Assembly (NCBI GenBank): GCA_963724695.1
Contig: CAVRVW010000012.1
Coordinates: 806,001 to 870,000, forward strand
Source: CAVQFD01 sp963724695
GTDB taxonomy: Bacteria > Acidobacteriota > Vicinamibacteria > Vicinamibacterales > CAVVIG01
Direction: 5' to 3'
DNA: 64,000 nt
A program made the translations under genes and the position numbers. This document shows, piece by piece, positions 18,048 to 27,298 of the stretch. Position 1 is the stretch's first letter; each line of letters begins with the position of its first letter. The notes under the pieces were generated by a model. That model was not told the origin of the DNA and did no database searches. It saw only the letters and a program-made list of their open reading frames with translations.

Positions 18048-18959
18048 TCACTTCGCCGCGTTGGCGCCCCTCACGCGCGTCCTGATCCGGTACAACCCCT
18101 TACTTGCCGTGATGAAGAGCGTCCGCCTGTCCTGACCGCAGAAGCTGACGTTCGCTGTCCACTCCTCGTCGGGGATCTGGATCTCCTCGATCTGCCGACC
18201 CGTCCTGTCGAACACCAGGACACCCTTGCCCGTGAGGTACAGGTTGCCTTCGTTGTCGAGCGTCATGCCGTCGGATCCCTGTTCGGCGACGAGCGTCTTG
18301 CGCGTGAGGCGTCCGTCCGTCGCGATGTCGAACCGGAAGGTCTTCCCGGCGCCGATGTCCGCCACGTACAGCGTCTTCCCGTCCGGCGTACCGATAATCC
18401 CGTTGGGCTTCTCCAGGTCGGCAGTCACGCGCACGAGTTGCCGGCGATCTGCGGAGAGAAAGTAGACGTGCTGCCCGTCCTGCGGCATCGTGTCGTGGGT
18501 CCACCAGGGCCGCTTGTAGAACGGATCGGTGAAGTAGATCGCGCCATCCGGCCGCACCCAGACATCGTTTGGGCCGTTCAGGGGTTTCCCACCATAAGCA
18601 CCGAGAATCACGGTGACCTTGCCGTCCGGCGCAATGGACCACAGTGCGGTTTTCTCATCAGCGGCAGCGACCAACTGGCCCCGGGGGTCGAAGTACATGC
18701 CGTTGGCGCGGCCGGCTGGTTGCAGGAAGGTGGACAGCTTTCCGTCCACACTCCACTTCATGATGCGGTCGTTGGGCTGGTCGGTGAAGAAGAGGTTGCC
18801 CTCCGCATCGCACGTCGGCCCCTCGGTGAACTCGAAGTTACCAGCCAGTTTCTCCACCTTCGCGCCGGACGCGACGACACGTTCCTGGGCGCCGCAGAGC
18901 ACGGGGGCCATGATGAGTCCCAGCCCCAGCACGGTCGCCGTCACGCGTTGCGTCGTCAC
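18048..18959 (-). CDS. Gluconolactonase (SMP-30 family), exported
   Basis: This 303-residue protein starts at a GTG overlapping the stop of the amylase gene by four bases. A signal peptide (ATVLGLGLIMAPVLCGAQ) precedes a six-bladed SMP-30/gluconolactonase propeller. Characteristic metal-site motifs are FTEGPTCDAEGNLFFTD, LNGPNDVWVRPDGAIYFTDP and KPNGIIGTPDGKTLYVAD. The family hydrolyses aldonolactones. With glucose 1-dehydrogenase two genes upstream, oxidation of glucose to gluconate is a consistent reading, although the lactonase is exported and the dehydrogenase is not. Confidence 0.83.
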   Translation of the reverse strand: MTTQRVTATVLGLGLIMAPVLCGAQERVVASGAKVEKLAGNFEFTEGPTCDAEGNLFFTDQPNDRIMKWSVDGKLSTFLQPAGRANGMYFDPRGQLVAAADEKTALWSIAPDGKVTVILGAYGGKPLNGPNDVWVRPDGAIYFTDPFYKRPWWTHDTMPQDGQHVYFLSADRRQLVRVTADLEKPNGIIGTPDGKTLYVADIGAGKTFRFDIATDGRLTRKTLVAEQGSDGMTLDNEGNLYLTGKGVLVFDRTGRQIEEIQIPDEEWTANVSFCGQDRRTLFITASKGLYRIRTRVRGANAAK

Positions 18960-20433
18960 AGTGCACGCACCTGGAAGACGTGGCATTGCCATGGCGCCAG
19001 ATCGACATACAGACCGCTGTCCCGCATCTCGTTCCCGTCCCGTTCGTAGACGTCACCGGACAGCCCATCGTCGAGGCGCCACTGCCTGGATCGCAGCTCG
19101 TCCCACGGCACGTGCACACGAGCCTGGGCGGGTGCCTGCCCGTAGTTCACGACAACGAGCGCGCGCTCATTGTCCTTCACCCAGCACCAGGCGAGGATGT
19201 TCTGGCAGCTCTGGTTGTCGGGCCACCCGCTGCGCTCGCAGAGGCGCCACTCGCCGTTCCGGAAGAGATCGCGATTGGTTGCTTTCAGAAGGCGTCCGTA
19301 GAAGGCTGCGAGATCATGATCGACGGCCTCTGCCGGGCGCCGGCCCAGGAAGACCGGCAGCCTTACGCGCCATCCCTCGAACTGGCCCTCGTGCAGCAGC
19401 CGGGCCCCGGGGAGCGTGAGAATCGCCACTGCCGCCGCGCGACCCTTTCCATCGGGAAACGTCGCCGCCGCTCTGGGCTCGTCATGGTTCTCGATGAACC
19501 GGACCATGCCCTCCTGGTACGAAAGGTCCGCCAGGAGATGCTGCCGCACGCTCTCGGCGGGCCCGTGCTCCATCCGGTCGTAGAGTTTCTTGTCGTAGCA
19601 GAAGTCGAAACCTTGCTGTTGCAGCTCCCACTCCAGATCCCAATACGCCTCGGCGATGAACCTGAACTCCGGGTGCCTGCCCTTGATCGCCGGGATCATC
19701 GTCGTCCAGTAGTCGTTGTCGGGCTTGGATCCTGCGCGGCCACCCCACGTGCGCTCGAAGATGGCGTTCAGCACGAGCATGGCCATGTCGCACCGGATGC
19801 CGTCGCACTGTTCGGCAATCTCCGAGATCGTCTCGATCACCGCCTGCCGGAGCCCGGGTGAAAGGCGTTGAGCTGGAGCACATCCGGCCACGCCGGGAAG
19901 TACGGGTCCCGGCCGCAGGCGAACACCTTCCCGCCAAACTCGATGAAGGACCCCGGATCGCTGCGAGCATCCTCAGCGCTCCCTTGAATGAAGTACTCAG
20001 GATGATCGCTGACCCAGGGATTGTCCGGCGCCACGTGGTTGGGAACGAAGTCGAGGATCAGGCGCAGCCCACGTTGACCGAGGTGGCGCCGCGCGGCGGC
20101 GAGTCCCTTCGGTCCGCCGAGATGTTCGTCGACGACGTAGCGGCGCACGCAGTAGGGAGAGCCGACATTGTCCTCCGGCGCAAAGTCGGGGAGGGCCCTC
20201 CTGAAATCCTGGAGGAGCCCCTCGTTTCGCATGGAGATGCCAATCCCCGCAGGGCTCCGTTCCCACACACCCATGAACCAGACGGCGTCGAAGCCCTGAT
20301 CGGCGATGGCATCCCACTCCTGCTCCGGGACCGTGGCGAGATCCAAGCGCCTCTGGTGCTTGCGGCTCAGATCATTCAGCCATACCCACGTGTTCACTTC
20401 GTAGATGACAGGATGCCTGGGCCAGGTCTTCAT
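18956..20433 (-). CDS. GH13 alpha-amylase family enzyme (one frameshift)
   Basis: The first 190 residues (HPVIYEVNTWVWL, FDAVWFMGVWERSP, LRLILDFVPNHVAPD) are in one frame. The remainder (GIRCDMAMLVLN with the catalytic Asp, FIAEAYWD with the acid/base Glu, FIENHDEPRA with the transition-state Asp) is in another, joined near 19862. The four GH13 regions are thus all present, and the total of about 490 residues fits a compact amylase, trehalose- or sucrose-type glucosidase. No signal peptide is visible, so it is cytoplasmic. It is coupled to the downstream gluconolactonase by a GTGA overlap. Confidence 0.8.
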
Positions 20434-20701
20434 TTCTTCGGTTCCTTGCATCAAGACTGCGCATGCGTGTCGACTCTGAGGTCTGTCATCACTGAACGAC
20501 GACTGGACCTCTCGCCATCTGTGACGCGAGCGTAGCTGTCCATCCGCACTCACGCGCAGAAACCTGGCGTCCACCAGCGAATCGAGCACCGTCTGGCACA
20601 GCCTCCGCTCCACGCCGCACAGACGTTGCACCTGTTCTGGCGTGAGACGCATCCCCGGCATTTCCAGAAACTCCGCGCGGAGACGGTTGAGTCATCGTCA
20701 T
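20434..20701 (-). CDS. Small helix-turn-helix-like protein, frame broken
   Basis: Just before the amylase lies a segment RAEFLEMPGMRLTPEQVQRL followed by LCQTVLDSLVDARFLRV. It resembles a small uncharacterised winged-helix-like protein family I associate with Acidobacteria and Deltaproteobacteria. The first codons (an ATG near 20701) are in another frame, with the break near 20675. The frame then runs without stop into the amylase start, so the true end is unknown. It may be a separate small regulator gene or a degraded one. Confidence 0.4.
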
Positions 20702-20747
20702 GACCTCGAAGTCTGCCTGGTGCCCTCGAGCGAAGTGCGACCCACGC

Positions 20748-21797
20748 TCATGCCTCCGCAAACTGAATGACGACCTTGATGTCCTCCGGCTGCCGCTGGA
20801 GGGCGCGCATGAACGCCTCCGGTGGCTCGCACCGCGTGATGAGACGCGCCAGCCACGAGCGATCCGCGTGGGCCAGTGCCTGTCCCGCCCTGTACCAGTG
20901 ACGCTTGTTGGCGTTGACGCTGCCGACGACGACGTTGTTTTTGAGCACTGCCGCTGCCGCGATGTCGGCCGCGGCGGGGCCAACCGTGGATCCGCCGGCA
21001 CCGACACCGGTGAGGCACACGACACCTCCCGCCGCGATCCCCCGGACCGCGTCGTTGATGACCTGCCCGACCCCGGTGCATTCGATGATCACGTCCGGCT
21101 CGAATCCCACGCCCGCGATGTTGCCGGTGTGGTAGGTCGCGCCCAACGCCCGAACGAGATCCGGCTTGGTTCCCGATTCGACCCGGTCCAGGACGTGGAT
21201 CTCGAGCCCTTGAAGCCGTCCGACGAGGGCTGCAAGAAGACCGATCGGTCCGGCGCCGGTCACGAGCACGGTCTGCGGCACCCAGAAGGCACGCTGGCCG
21301 ACGGCGAGGACCTGCTCCCACGCCTTCGTGACAACGGTCGTGGGCTCGAGCAGCACGCCCAGGAGGCCGAGTGAGCGGTCGATCTTGATGGCGTACTCGG
21401 GTTCGATCCGCCAGCGCTCGGACATGAAGCCGTCGATCTCCTTGATGCCGCGCTCGGTATACTGGCCGTTCCGGCACATGTCCCACTCACCGACTGCGCA
21501 GTTGGGGCAGGGCACGGGGTCCGGACGCCGGACGATGCCGACCACGAGGTCGCCCTTCTGAAACGCGCCGCTCGTGCCGGGGTCCACCACCCGGCCCAGG
21601 GATTCGTGCCCGAGCACGAGACGCGTCTCCCCTCGAGGCGCCCAGCCGTACTTGCCCTCCACGATCTCGACGTCGGTCCCGCACACGCCGACGGCGATGG
21701 CTTCCACGAGCACCGACCCGGCGCGCGTATCCGGCTCGGGGATGTCTTCCAGACGTGCAGTTTCCGGTTTGTGCGGTTCAACGGTAATGGCCTTCAT
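20748..21797 (-). CDS. Glucose 1-dehydrogenase-like zinc MDR dehydrogenase
   Basis: This 349-residue protein has the zinc-MDR pattern: VGVCGTDVEIVEG and GHESLGRV for the catalytic zinc, PCPNC plus later Cys for the structural zinc, and TGAGPIGLLAALVGRL for NAD(P) binding. The N-terminal MKAITVEP, GKYGWAP and the overall layout match archaeal/bacterial glucose 1-dehydrogenases that oxidise glucose to gluconolactone. It starts at an ATG with GGAGAAATCGA upstream. A fused N/C-terminal relic of a second copy remains at 17886-17957. Confidence 0.83.
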   Translation of the reverse strand: MKAITVEPHKPETARLEDIPEPDTRAGSVLVEAIAVGVCGTDVEIVEGKYGWAPRGETRLVLGHESLGRVVDPGTSGAFQKGDLVVGIVRRPDPVPCPNCAVGEWDMCRNGQYTERGIKEIDGFMSERWRIEPEYAIKIDRSLGLLGVLLEPTTVVTKAWEQVLAVGQRAFWVPQTVLVTGAGPIGLLAALVGRLQGLEIHVLDRVESGTKPDLVRALGATYHTGNIAGVGFEPDVIIECTGVGQVINDAVRGIAAGGVVCLTGVGAGGSTVGPAAADIAAAAVLKNNVVVGSVNANKRHWYRAGQALAHADRSWLARLITRCEPPEAFMRALQRQPEDIKVVIQFAEA

Positions 21798-21901
21798 CGT
21801 CGATTTCTCCTGACCAGGCGATAGGGTCGGCGGCGATCCCGACCTGGTCCGCCGGGATGTTCGTCAACGACAGTCGATGAGAGGATGCCAGCGCCAGGCT
21901 C

Positions 21902-24676
21902 TCATGTCGTCTCCGACGCTGCGTCGGGCACCGCGCGCCGCCTTGCGCTGTTTCGGGCGCCCCGAGCGAACACGGCCTGCTTGCCCACGTCCAGTGCCTG
22001 CTTGGGATCCAGGGATCCGTAGAGCTCGATGAGCGTGGCGACGAGCCCCGTCCAGCCGGTCTGGTGACTGGCGCCCAACCCGGCGCCGTTGTCACCGTGG
22101 AAGTACTCGTGGAAGAGGATGTAGTCGCGCCAGTGGGGATCGGTCTGGAACTTCTCGATGCCGCCGTAGACCGGGCGCCGGCCGTGTTCGTCGCGGGTAA
22201 AGGTCCCGATGAGCCGGTCGGAGATTTCCTTGCTCACCTCGAAGAGGTTCATCAGCCTGCCGGAACCGGTGGGGCATTCGATTTTGAAGGTGTCACCGTA
22301 GTACAGGTAGAAGTTCTGCAGCGCCCGGATGATGAGCGCGTTCACCGGCATCCAGACCGGGCCTCGCCAGTTGGAGTTGCCGCCGAACATGCCGGTGTCG
22401 GACTCGGCCGGCAGGTAGTCCACGCGGTGCTGCTGGCCGTTGACAAAGAAGACATACGGGTGCCGCTCGTGGAACTTCGAGATCGAGCGGATGCCGTGGG
22501 GCCCCAGGAACTCGTTTTCGTCGAGCATCTTCGTGAGAATCCGGCGGAGCCGCTCCGGGTTGACCAGCGCCAACAGCCCCCGCTCGGCCACGCCGAGATG
22601 ACCCGGACCGGTCGGGTGCATCGTCGCCAACAGTTCGGGACTCCGGCGCAAGCGCTCCTGGACGTAACCCATCGCACTCGGCACGCGCTCCCGCTGCTCC
22701 TTTTCGATCACGGTGGTGGCGCACAGCGGGAGGAGCCCCACCAGGGAACGCACCTTGAGCCGCGTGGCGCTGCCGTCGGGGAGCCGCAGGACGTCGTAGT
22801 AGAAGCCGTCCTCCTCGTCCCACATGCCGCCCTCGCCCGAGCGGTTCATGGCGGCGGCGATGTAGGAGAAGTGCTCGACGAACTTGAACACCATGTTCTC
22901 GTAGGTGCGGTCGTGGACGGCGAGTTCGACCGCAAACTCCAGCAGGTTCTGGCTGAAGAGGGCCATCCACGCCGTGCCGTCCGCCTGCTCGAGGTGGCCG
23001 CCGGTGGGCAGCGGGGCGCTGCGATCGAAGACGCCGATGTTGTCCAGGCCGAGGAAGCCGCCCTCGAACACGTTCTTGCCGAAGCGGTCCTTGCGGTTGA
23101 CCCACCAGGTGAAGTTCAGCACGAGCTTGTTGAAGATCGACTTCAGGAAGTCGACGTCCCCCTCACCACGCCGGGCCTGCTCGCTGCGATACAGGAACAG
23201 GCTCGCAAAGGCGTGGACCGGGGGGTTCACGTCGCTGAAGTTCCACTCGTAGGCGGGCATCTGCCCGTTGGGGTGCTGGTAGGAATTGCGAAGCATCAGC
23301 TCCATCTGCTGCTTGGCGAAATCGGGGTCCACGATCGACAGCGGCAGCGTGTGGAAGGCCAGGTCCCAGGCCGCATACCAGGGGTACTCCCACTTGTCGG
23401 GCATGGAGATGATGTCCTGGTTCAGCATGTGGAACCACTCCGAGTTCCGGGCGTCGCGATAGCCGTGATGGAGTGGGTTGGAGTTGTGCTCGTCGAGCCA
23501 GTTGTCGCCATCGAAGAAGAAGAACTGTTTGCTCCACAGCATGCCGGCGATGGCCTGGCGCATGACGTTGGCCGCATCCTCACTCACGGATGGCGGGGTG
23601 ACCGACTTGTAGAACTCGTCGGCTTCACGACGCCTGGCGGCGAAGACATCGTCGAACGACTTTCCGAAGGGTGGCTCTTCTGGTTCGGAGAAGCGCTCGA
23701 GAGGCGCACGCGAATCACCTCGGACTGACCGGCGCCGACGGTGACCTTGTAGTGTGCCGCGACCTTCGTGCCCTGCCTGCCGGGGTTCACGGCATCCTGC
23801 GCTGCCGTCGACGACGCAGTCGTTGATGCCGTCCTTCACGTACGCGCTCTCGTTCTTCTGCCCCGGAAAGAGTCGCTCGTGGTTGGTTTCGTTCTCGGTG
23901 AACAGCAGCGGAACGTTGCCTTCGCAGGCAAAGACGAACTCACCGAGCGCGGGATGCGCTGCCGCCACCGCACTCGCGCCTGCCGGCGCCTCGACCTGCC
24001 GGAGAGTCGGCTTCTGCGCGGCCCGGTTGGATGCGGCGATCCACGACGACCAGTCGTTCCGGAACCACAGCGTCGGCAGGAGGTGCAGTTCGGCGGCTTC
24101 CGGTCCCCGGTTGGCCGCCGTGATCGTGACGAGGATGTCCTCGGCGCCGCCCTTGGCGTACTCCACGAAGACGTCGAAGTATCGGTCGTCGTTGAAGACG
24201 CCGGTGTCGAGCAATTCGTACTCGAAGTCTTTTCGGGAACGCCGGTGGTTGGTCTCCACCAGATCGCCGTAGGGAAACGCCGCCTGGGGGTACTTGTAGA
24301 GGTACTTCATGTACGAGTGGGTCGGCGTGCTGTCGATGTAGAAGTAGTACTCCTTCACATCCTCGCCGTGGTTCCCCTCGCTGTTGGTCAATCCGAAGAG
24401 CCGCTCCTTGAGGATCGGGTCCTTCCCGTTCCACAGGGCGAGCGCGAAGCAGAGGCGCTGCTTGTCGTCGGAGATGCCGGCCAGCCCGTCTTCGCCCCAG
24501 CGGTAGGCGCGCGAGCGGGCCTGATCGTGGGTGAAGAAGCCCCAGGCATCGCCGTTCTCGCTGTAGTCCTCGCGGACCGTTCCCCATTGGCGCTCGCTGA
24601 GGTAGGGGCCCCATTTCTTCCAGTCGACCTTGCGCTCACGAGCCTCATCAAGCCTGGTGTGTTCAGTCGTTTTCAT
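21902..24676 (-). CDS. GH63-type glycosidase (mannosylglycerate hydrolase-like)
   Basis: This protein is about 924 residues, read from an ATG behind GCGAGGACGCT. An (alpha/alpha)6-barrel glycoside hydrolase of the bacterial GH63 group is indicated by EYPWYAAWDLAFHTLPL, SNWRGPVWMPVNALII and the C-terminal FHEYFHGDNGAGLGASHQTGWT. Family members cleave mannosylglycerate, glucosylglycerate or glucose-capped glycans. Two opposite frameshifts near 23800 and 23690 garble about 35 residues. The alternative frame there (NPGRQGTKVAAHYKVTVGAG) reads naturally, so these are probably sequence errors. No signal peptide is seen. It heads the sugar-gene part of the operon. Confidence 0.82.
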   Translation of the reverse strand: MKTTEHTRLDEARERKVDWKKWGPYLSERQWGTVREDYSENGDAWGFFTHDQARSRAYRWGEDGLAGISDDKQRLCFALALWNGKDPILKERLFGLTNSEGNHGEDVKEYYFYIDSTPTHSYMKYLYKYPQAAFPYGDLVETNHRRSRKDFEYELLDTGVFNDDRYFDVFVEYAKGGAEDILVTITAANRGPEAAELHLLPTLWFRNDWSSWIAASNRAAQKPTLRQVEAPAGASAVAAAHPALGEFVFACEGNVPLLFTENETNHERLFPGQKNESAYVKDGINDCVVDGSAGCREPRQAGHEGRGTLQGHRRRRSVRGDSRAPLERFSEPEEPPFGKSFDDVFAARRREADEFYKSVTPPSVSEDAANVMRQAIAGMLWSKQFFFFDGDNWLDEHNSNPLHHGYRDARNSEWFHMLNQDIISMPDKWEYPWYAAWDLAFHTLPLSIVDPDFAKQQMELMLRNSYQHPNGQMPAYEWNFSDVNPPVHAFASLFLYRSEQARRGEGDVDFLKSIFNKLVLNFTWWVNRKDRFGKNVFEGGFLGLDNIGVFDRSAPLPTGGHLEQADGTAWMALFSQNLLEFAVELAVHDRTYENMVFKFVEHFSYIAAAMNRSGEGGMWDEEDGFYYDVLRLPDGSATRLKVRSLVGLLPLCATTVIEKEQRERVPSAMGYVQERLRRSPELLATMHPTGPGHLGVAERGLLALVNPERLRRILTKMLDENEFLGPHGIRSISKFHERHPYVFFVNGQQHRVDYLPAESDTGMFGGNSNWRGPVWMPVNALIIRALQNFYLYYGDTFKIECPTGSGRLMNLFEVSKEISDRLIGTFTRDEHGRRPVYGGIEKFQTDPHWRDYILFHEYFHGDNGAGLGASHQTGWTGLVATLIELYGSLDPKQALDVGKQAVFARGARNSARRRAVPDAASETT

Positions 24677-24763
24677 AGCGTCCTCGCTGTTGCTCCCATT
24701 CTTCGTAGCAACGCTGTTCGCCGTCTCTGCGATGCTGTTCGCCGAGCTCTGCAATGTCCAGCG

Positions 24764-26359
24764 TCATGATTTCCCCATCGTCGCCAGCATCACCTGGACA
24801 AGGACGATCTTCGTGATGGTCGCGGCTGGGAACGTGGTCGCGTAGGTGATATCCGTGCGATCGGTCGGCACGAGCTTGGAGCCGAACGCCAGGATGGCCG
24901 GGTTGCCGCCGACTCCGCCCGCCGCAGCGCCGAGGAGATCATCGAATCGCAGTTTGAGGATGAAATGCCCCCCGAGCATGTTCACGAGCATCGGGGTGAG
25001 GATGATGGCCGCACCCAGGGCCAGAAAGAGCGGCCCCAACTGCTGAACCGTGGCGATGAATTTGGGCCCCGACACCAGCCCGATCTGGGCAAGAAATATC
25101 GTCAGGCCGAAATTTCGCAGAGTGACGTTGGCGGAGAGTGGCATGGTCCACACCCAGTTTCCAGTGCGCCCGAAACGGCTGAGGATGAGCGCCATGACGA
25201 GGGGGCCACCAGCAACGCCGAGACTGAGCGTGCCCAGACCAGGCACCGGGATGGGGAGAATACCCAGCAGCACGCCGAGCGCCATGCCCACGCCCAGCGA
25301 GACGTAACTGAACTCGGCAGTGCTCTTGATGGAATCGCCAAAATGCGCCCGCACCGCATCCCGATCCTCGCGACTGGCCATCAGTCCCACGCGGTCGCCG
25401 TACTCCAGAATCAGGTCGGGTCGTGGCAGGATGTCCGCGTCGCCCCGGCGCACATGCATGATGGAATACTCGGACACGCCGGCGATCTTGAGGTCGCCGA
25501 CCCTCACGCCGACCACAGTCGCCTTCGAAACGAAGAAACGGAAGTAGTCGAGATCCAGCCGGTCCTTCGCAATCCGGCCGGTCGCCGACTCCCCAATCAG
25601 CGCCTGAGCCCGTTCAAGAGCTTCGAAAGACTCGCCGGTCAGTGCCAGCGCGTCGCCATGATTGAGCACGATGTCGGGCGAGGGAACCCGGTTCTGATGG
25701 GACTGGCGTACGACGGCGATGTGCACGCCGGCTGGCAAAGCAGCGGTGAGCTCTGACAGTGGATGACCGATCACCTGCGCATTACGCACCACGATTTCCT
25801 GGAGCTCGAGACCGGCGCTCGTGGCCGCCGGGAGCTTCGGCTTGAGCCAGACATTGGCGAAATACATGCACAGGATCGGGGCAATCAAGCCGAACGGGTA
25901 GGCCACGCTGTAGCCGAGAGCCGGGTCGTTGTTGCCGACCGCACCGATCGCGGCCTGGAGTGTCGGCGTGCTCGTCAATGCGCCGGCAAACAAGCCGGCG
26001 ACGTGCGCCGGCGCGACCGAGAAGGCGGCGTAGGCCACATAGCACACGCCGATGGCGACAAGGTGTGACACCAGGGCCAGTGCGTTCACCTTGAGGCCAA
26101 AGGGACTGGTCAGGCCGGCAAAGAACTGCTTGCCGTATTGAATGCCAATCCCGTAGACAAACATCACGAGTCCAAGGGAGCCAAGCAGCGCGGGGGGCGC
26201 CGCGTTGGGCGCCAGCATGCCCACTCCGAGACCAACGAACAGCACCGCACCGACGCCCAGGTTGAAGCCCCGGATGTTCACCTGACCAACGGCGTATCCC
26301 ACCCCGATGACAAGAAACATCGAGAGCAGGAGCTGTTGCTCGAGAAATGTTCGGAGCAT
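24764..26359 (-). CDS. AspT/YidE-type transporter with two TrkA-C domains
   Basis: This 531-residue inner-membrane protein has about five N-terminal helices, two consecutive cytoplasmic RCK_C/TrkA-C domains (about 190-350: VIGHPLSELTAALPAG, GDALALTG, then VGDLKIAGVSEYSIMHVRRGD) and a second helix bundle. This layout is that of the aspartate:alanine exchanger family. Family members exchange carboxylates across the membrane without ATP. Placed next to the GRE genes, it is a good candidate importer or exchanger for their acidic substrate or product. Only a weak ribosome binding site precedes the ATG. Confidence 0.85.
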   Translation of the reverse strand: MLRTFLEQQLLLSMFLVIGVGYAVGQVNIRGFNLGVGAVLFVGLGVGMLAPNAAPPALLGSLGLVMFVYGIGIQYGKQFFAGLTSPFGLKVNALALVSHLVAIGVCYVAYAAFSVAPAHVAGLFAGALTSTPTLQAAIGAVGNNDPALGYSVAYPFGLIAPILCMYFANVWLKPKLPAATSAGLELQEIVVRNAQVIGHPLSELTAALPAGVHIAVVRQSHQNRVPSPDIVLNHGDALALTGESFEALERAQALIGESATGRIAKDRLDLDYFRFFVSKATVVGVRVGDLKIAGVSEYSIMHVRRGDADILPRPDLILEYGDRVGLMASREDRDAVRAHFGDSIKSTAEFSYVSLGVGMALGVLLGILPIPVPGLGTLSLGVAGGPLVMALILSRFGRTGNWVWTMPLSANVTLRNFGLTIFLAQIGLVSGPKFIATVQQLGPLFLALGAAIILTPMLVNMLGGHFILKLRFDDLLGAAAGGVGGNPAILAFGSKLVPTDRTDITYATTFPAATITKIVLVQVMLATMGKS

Positions 26360-26415
26360 TTCCAGAAGTGTGTGTCCTGTTTACGCTCTGGGCGAGTTCT
26401 TCGGCGAGTGTTCTG

Positions 26416-27242
26416 TTAGTGCGAGCCACCGGCCTTGAGATCCGCCATTCTTTTCCGCACCACTGGCCGCAGATCCTCTCCGAACCCGGTCAGGGCCCCG
26501 CCGTCGACGGGGAGCATCAGGCCGGTGATCATGGCCGCGCGATCGCTCGCCAGAAAGCTCACGGCCTCTCCAATGTCTTCGATGGTGCTGAAACGTCCCA
26601 GAGGAATCAATCGCTTGACCGTCATTTCCCGGTACTCGGGCGTGGTCCCCTGCTCCATCAGCGGCGTTTGCACTGCGCCGGGACAGACGGTAGTTGACCG
26701 TGATATTGAAATCCGCAAGCTCCCAGGCCAGATGCGCGGCGAGGCCGGCCTGGCCGTACTTGGATGCGGTGTATTCAACGCCGCCGAAAAAGGCGATTCG
26801 AATGGATGCCGTCGAGCCGATGTTGATGATGCGGCCCTTTTTCTGCCTGATCATTTGCGGAATCACCGCCTGACAGCAGAGGAAAGAGCCCTTCAGGTTG
26901 ACGGTCAAGACTCGGTCCCAGGACTCCTCTGAGAGATCCGTTGTCATGACCGGATGGCTTTCGATACCGGCGTTGTTCACCAGGATGTCGATGGCGCCGA
27001 ACTGCTTGACGGCCTGTTCAGCCATCGCAGTGACTTCGACTCTTCTTGCTGACGTCGGCTTCGACGGCGATGGCCTGGCCGCCCATGGCTTTGATCTTCT
27101 TGACCACCCCTTCGGCGTCCGCTGTTATTTTTCTGTCATTGATGACAAGGTTCGCCCCCTCGCGGGCGAGGACAAGGGCGATCCCCTCGCCGATTCCCCT
27201 TCCTGATCCCGTCACGATTGCTGTTTTTCCTTTGAGTTCCAT
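26416..27242 (-). CDS. Short-chain dehydrogenase/reductase (two frameshifts)
   Basis: This FabG-like classical SDR is about 270 residues once frames near 27035 and 26693 are joined. Landmarks in order are TGSGRGIGEG (NAD(P) site), NNAGIE, GSTASI (Ser), YTASK (catalytic Tyr/Lys), VCPGAVQTPL and the C-terminal VDGGALTGFG. It would interconvert a hydroxyl and a keto group on a small acid or its derivative. The ATG follows CGGAGAAGAGTC. It lies directly after the GRE gene and could produce the beta-keto substrate for the BKACE enzyme; that is inference. Confidence 0.78.
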
Positions 27243-27298
27243 GACTCTTCTCCGTTGTATCTGAATGGCTATCGCTCGAAGTCACTCAAGTGGCGCGT

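Noticed and set aside
22064..23728. Long plus-strand frame opposite the GH63 gene
   Set aside because: It is a mirror of the real gene's codon pattern (Val/Glu/Arg-rich, no domain) with no ribosome binding site.
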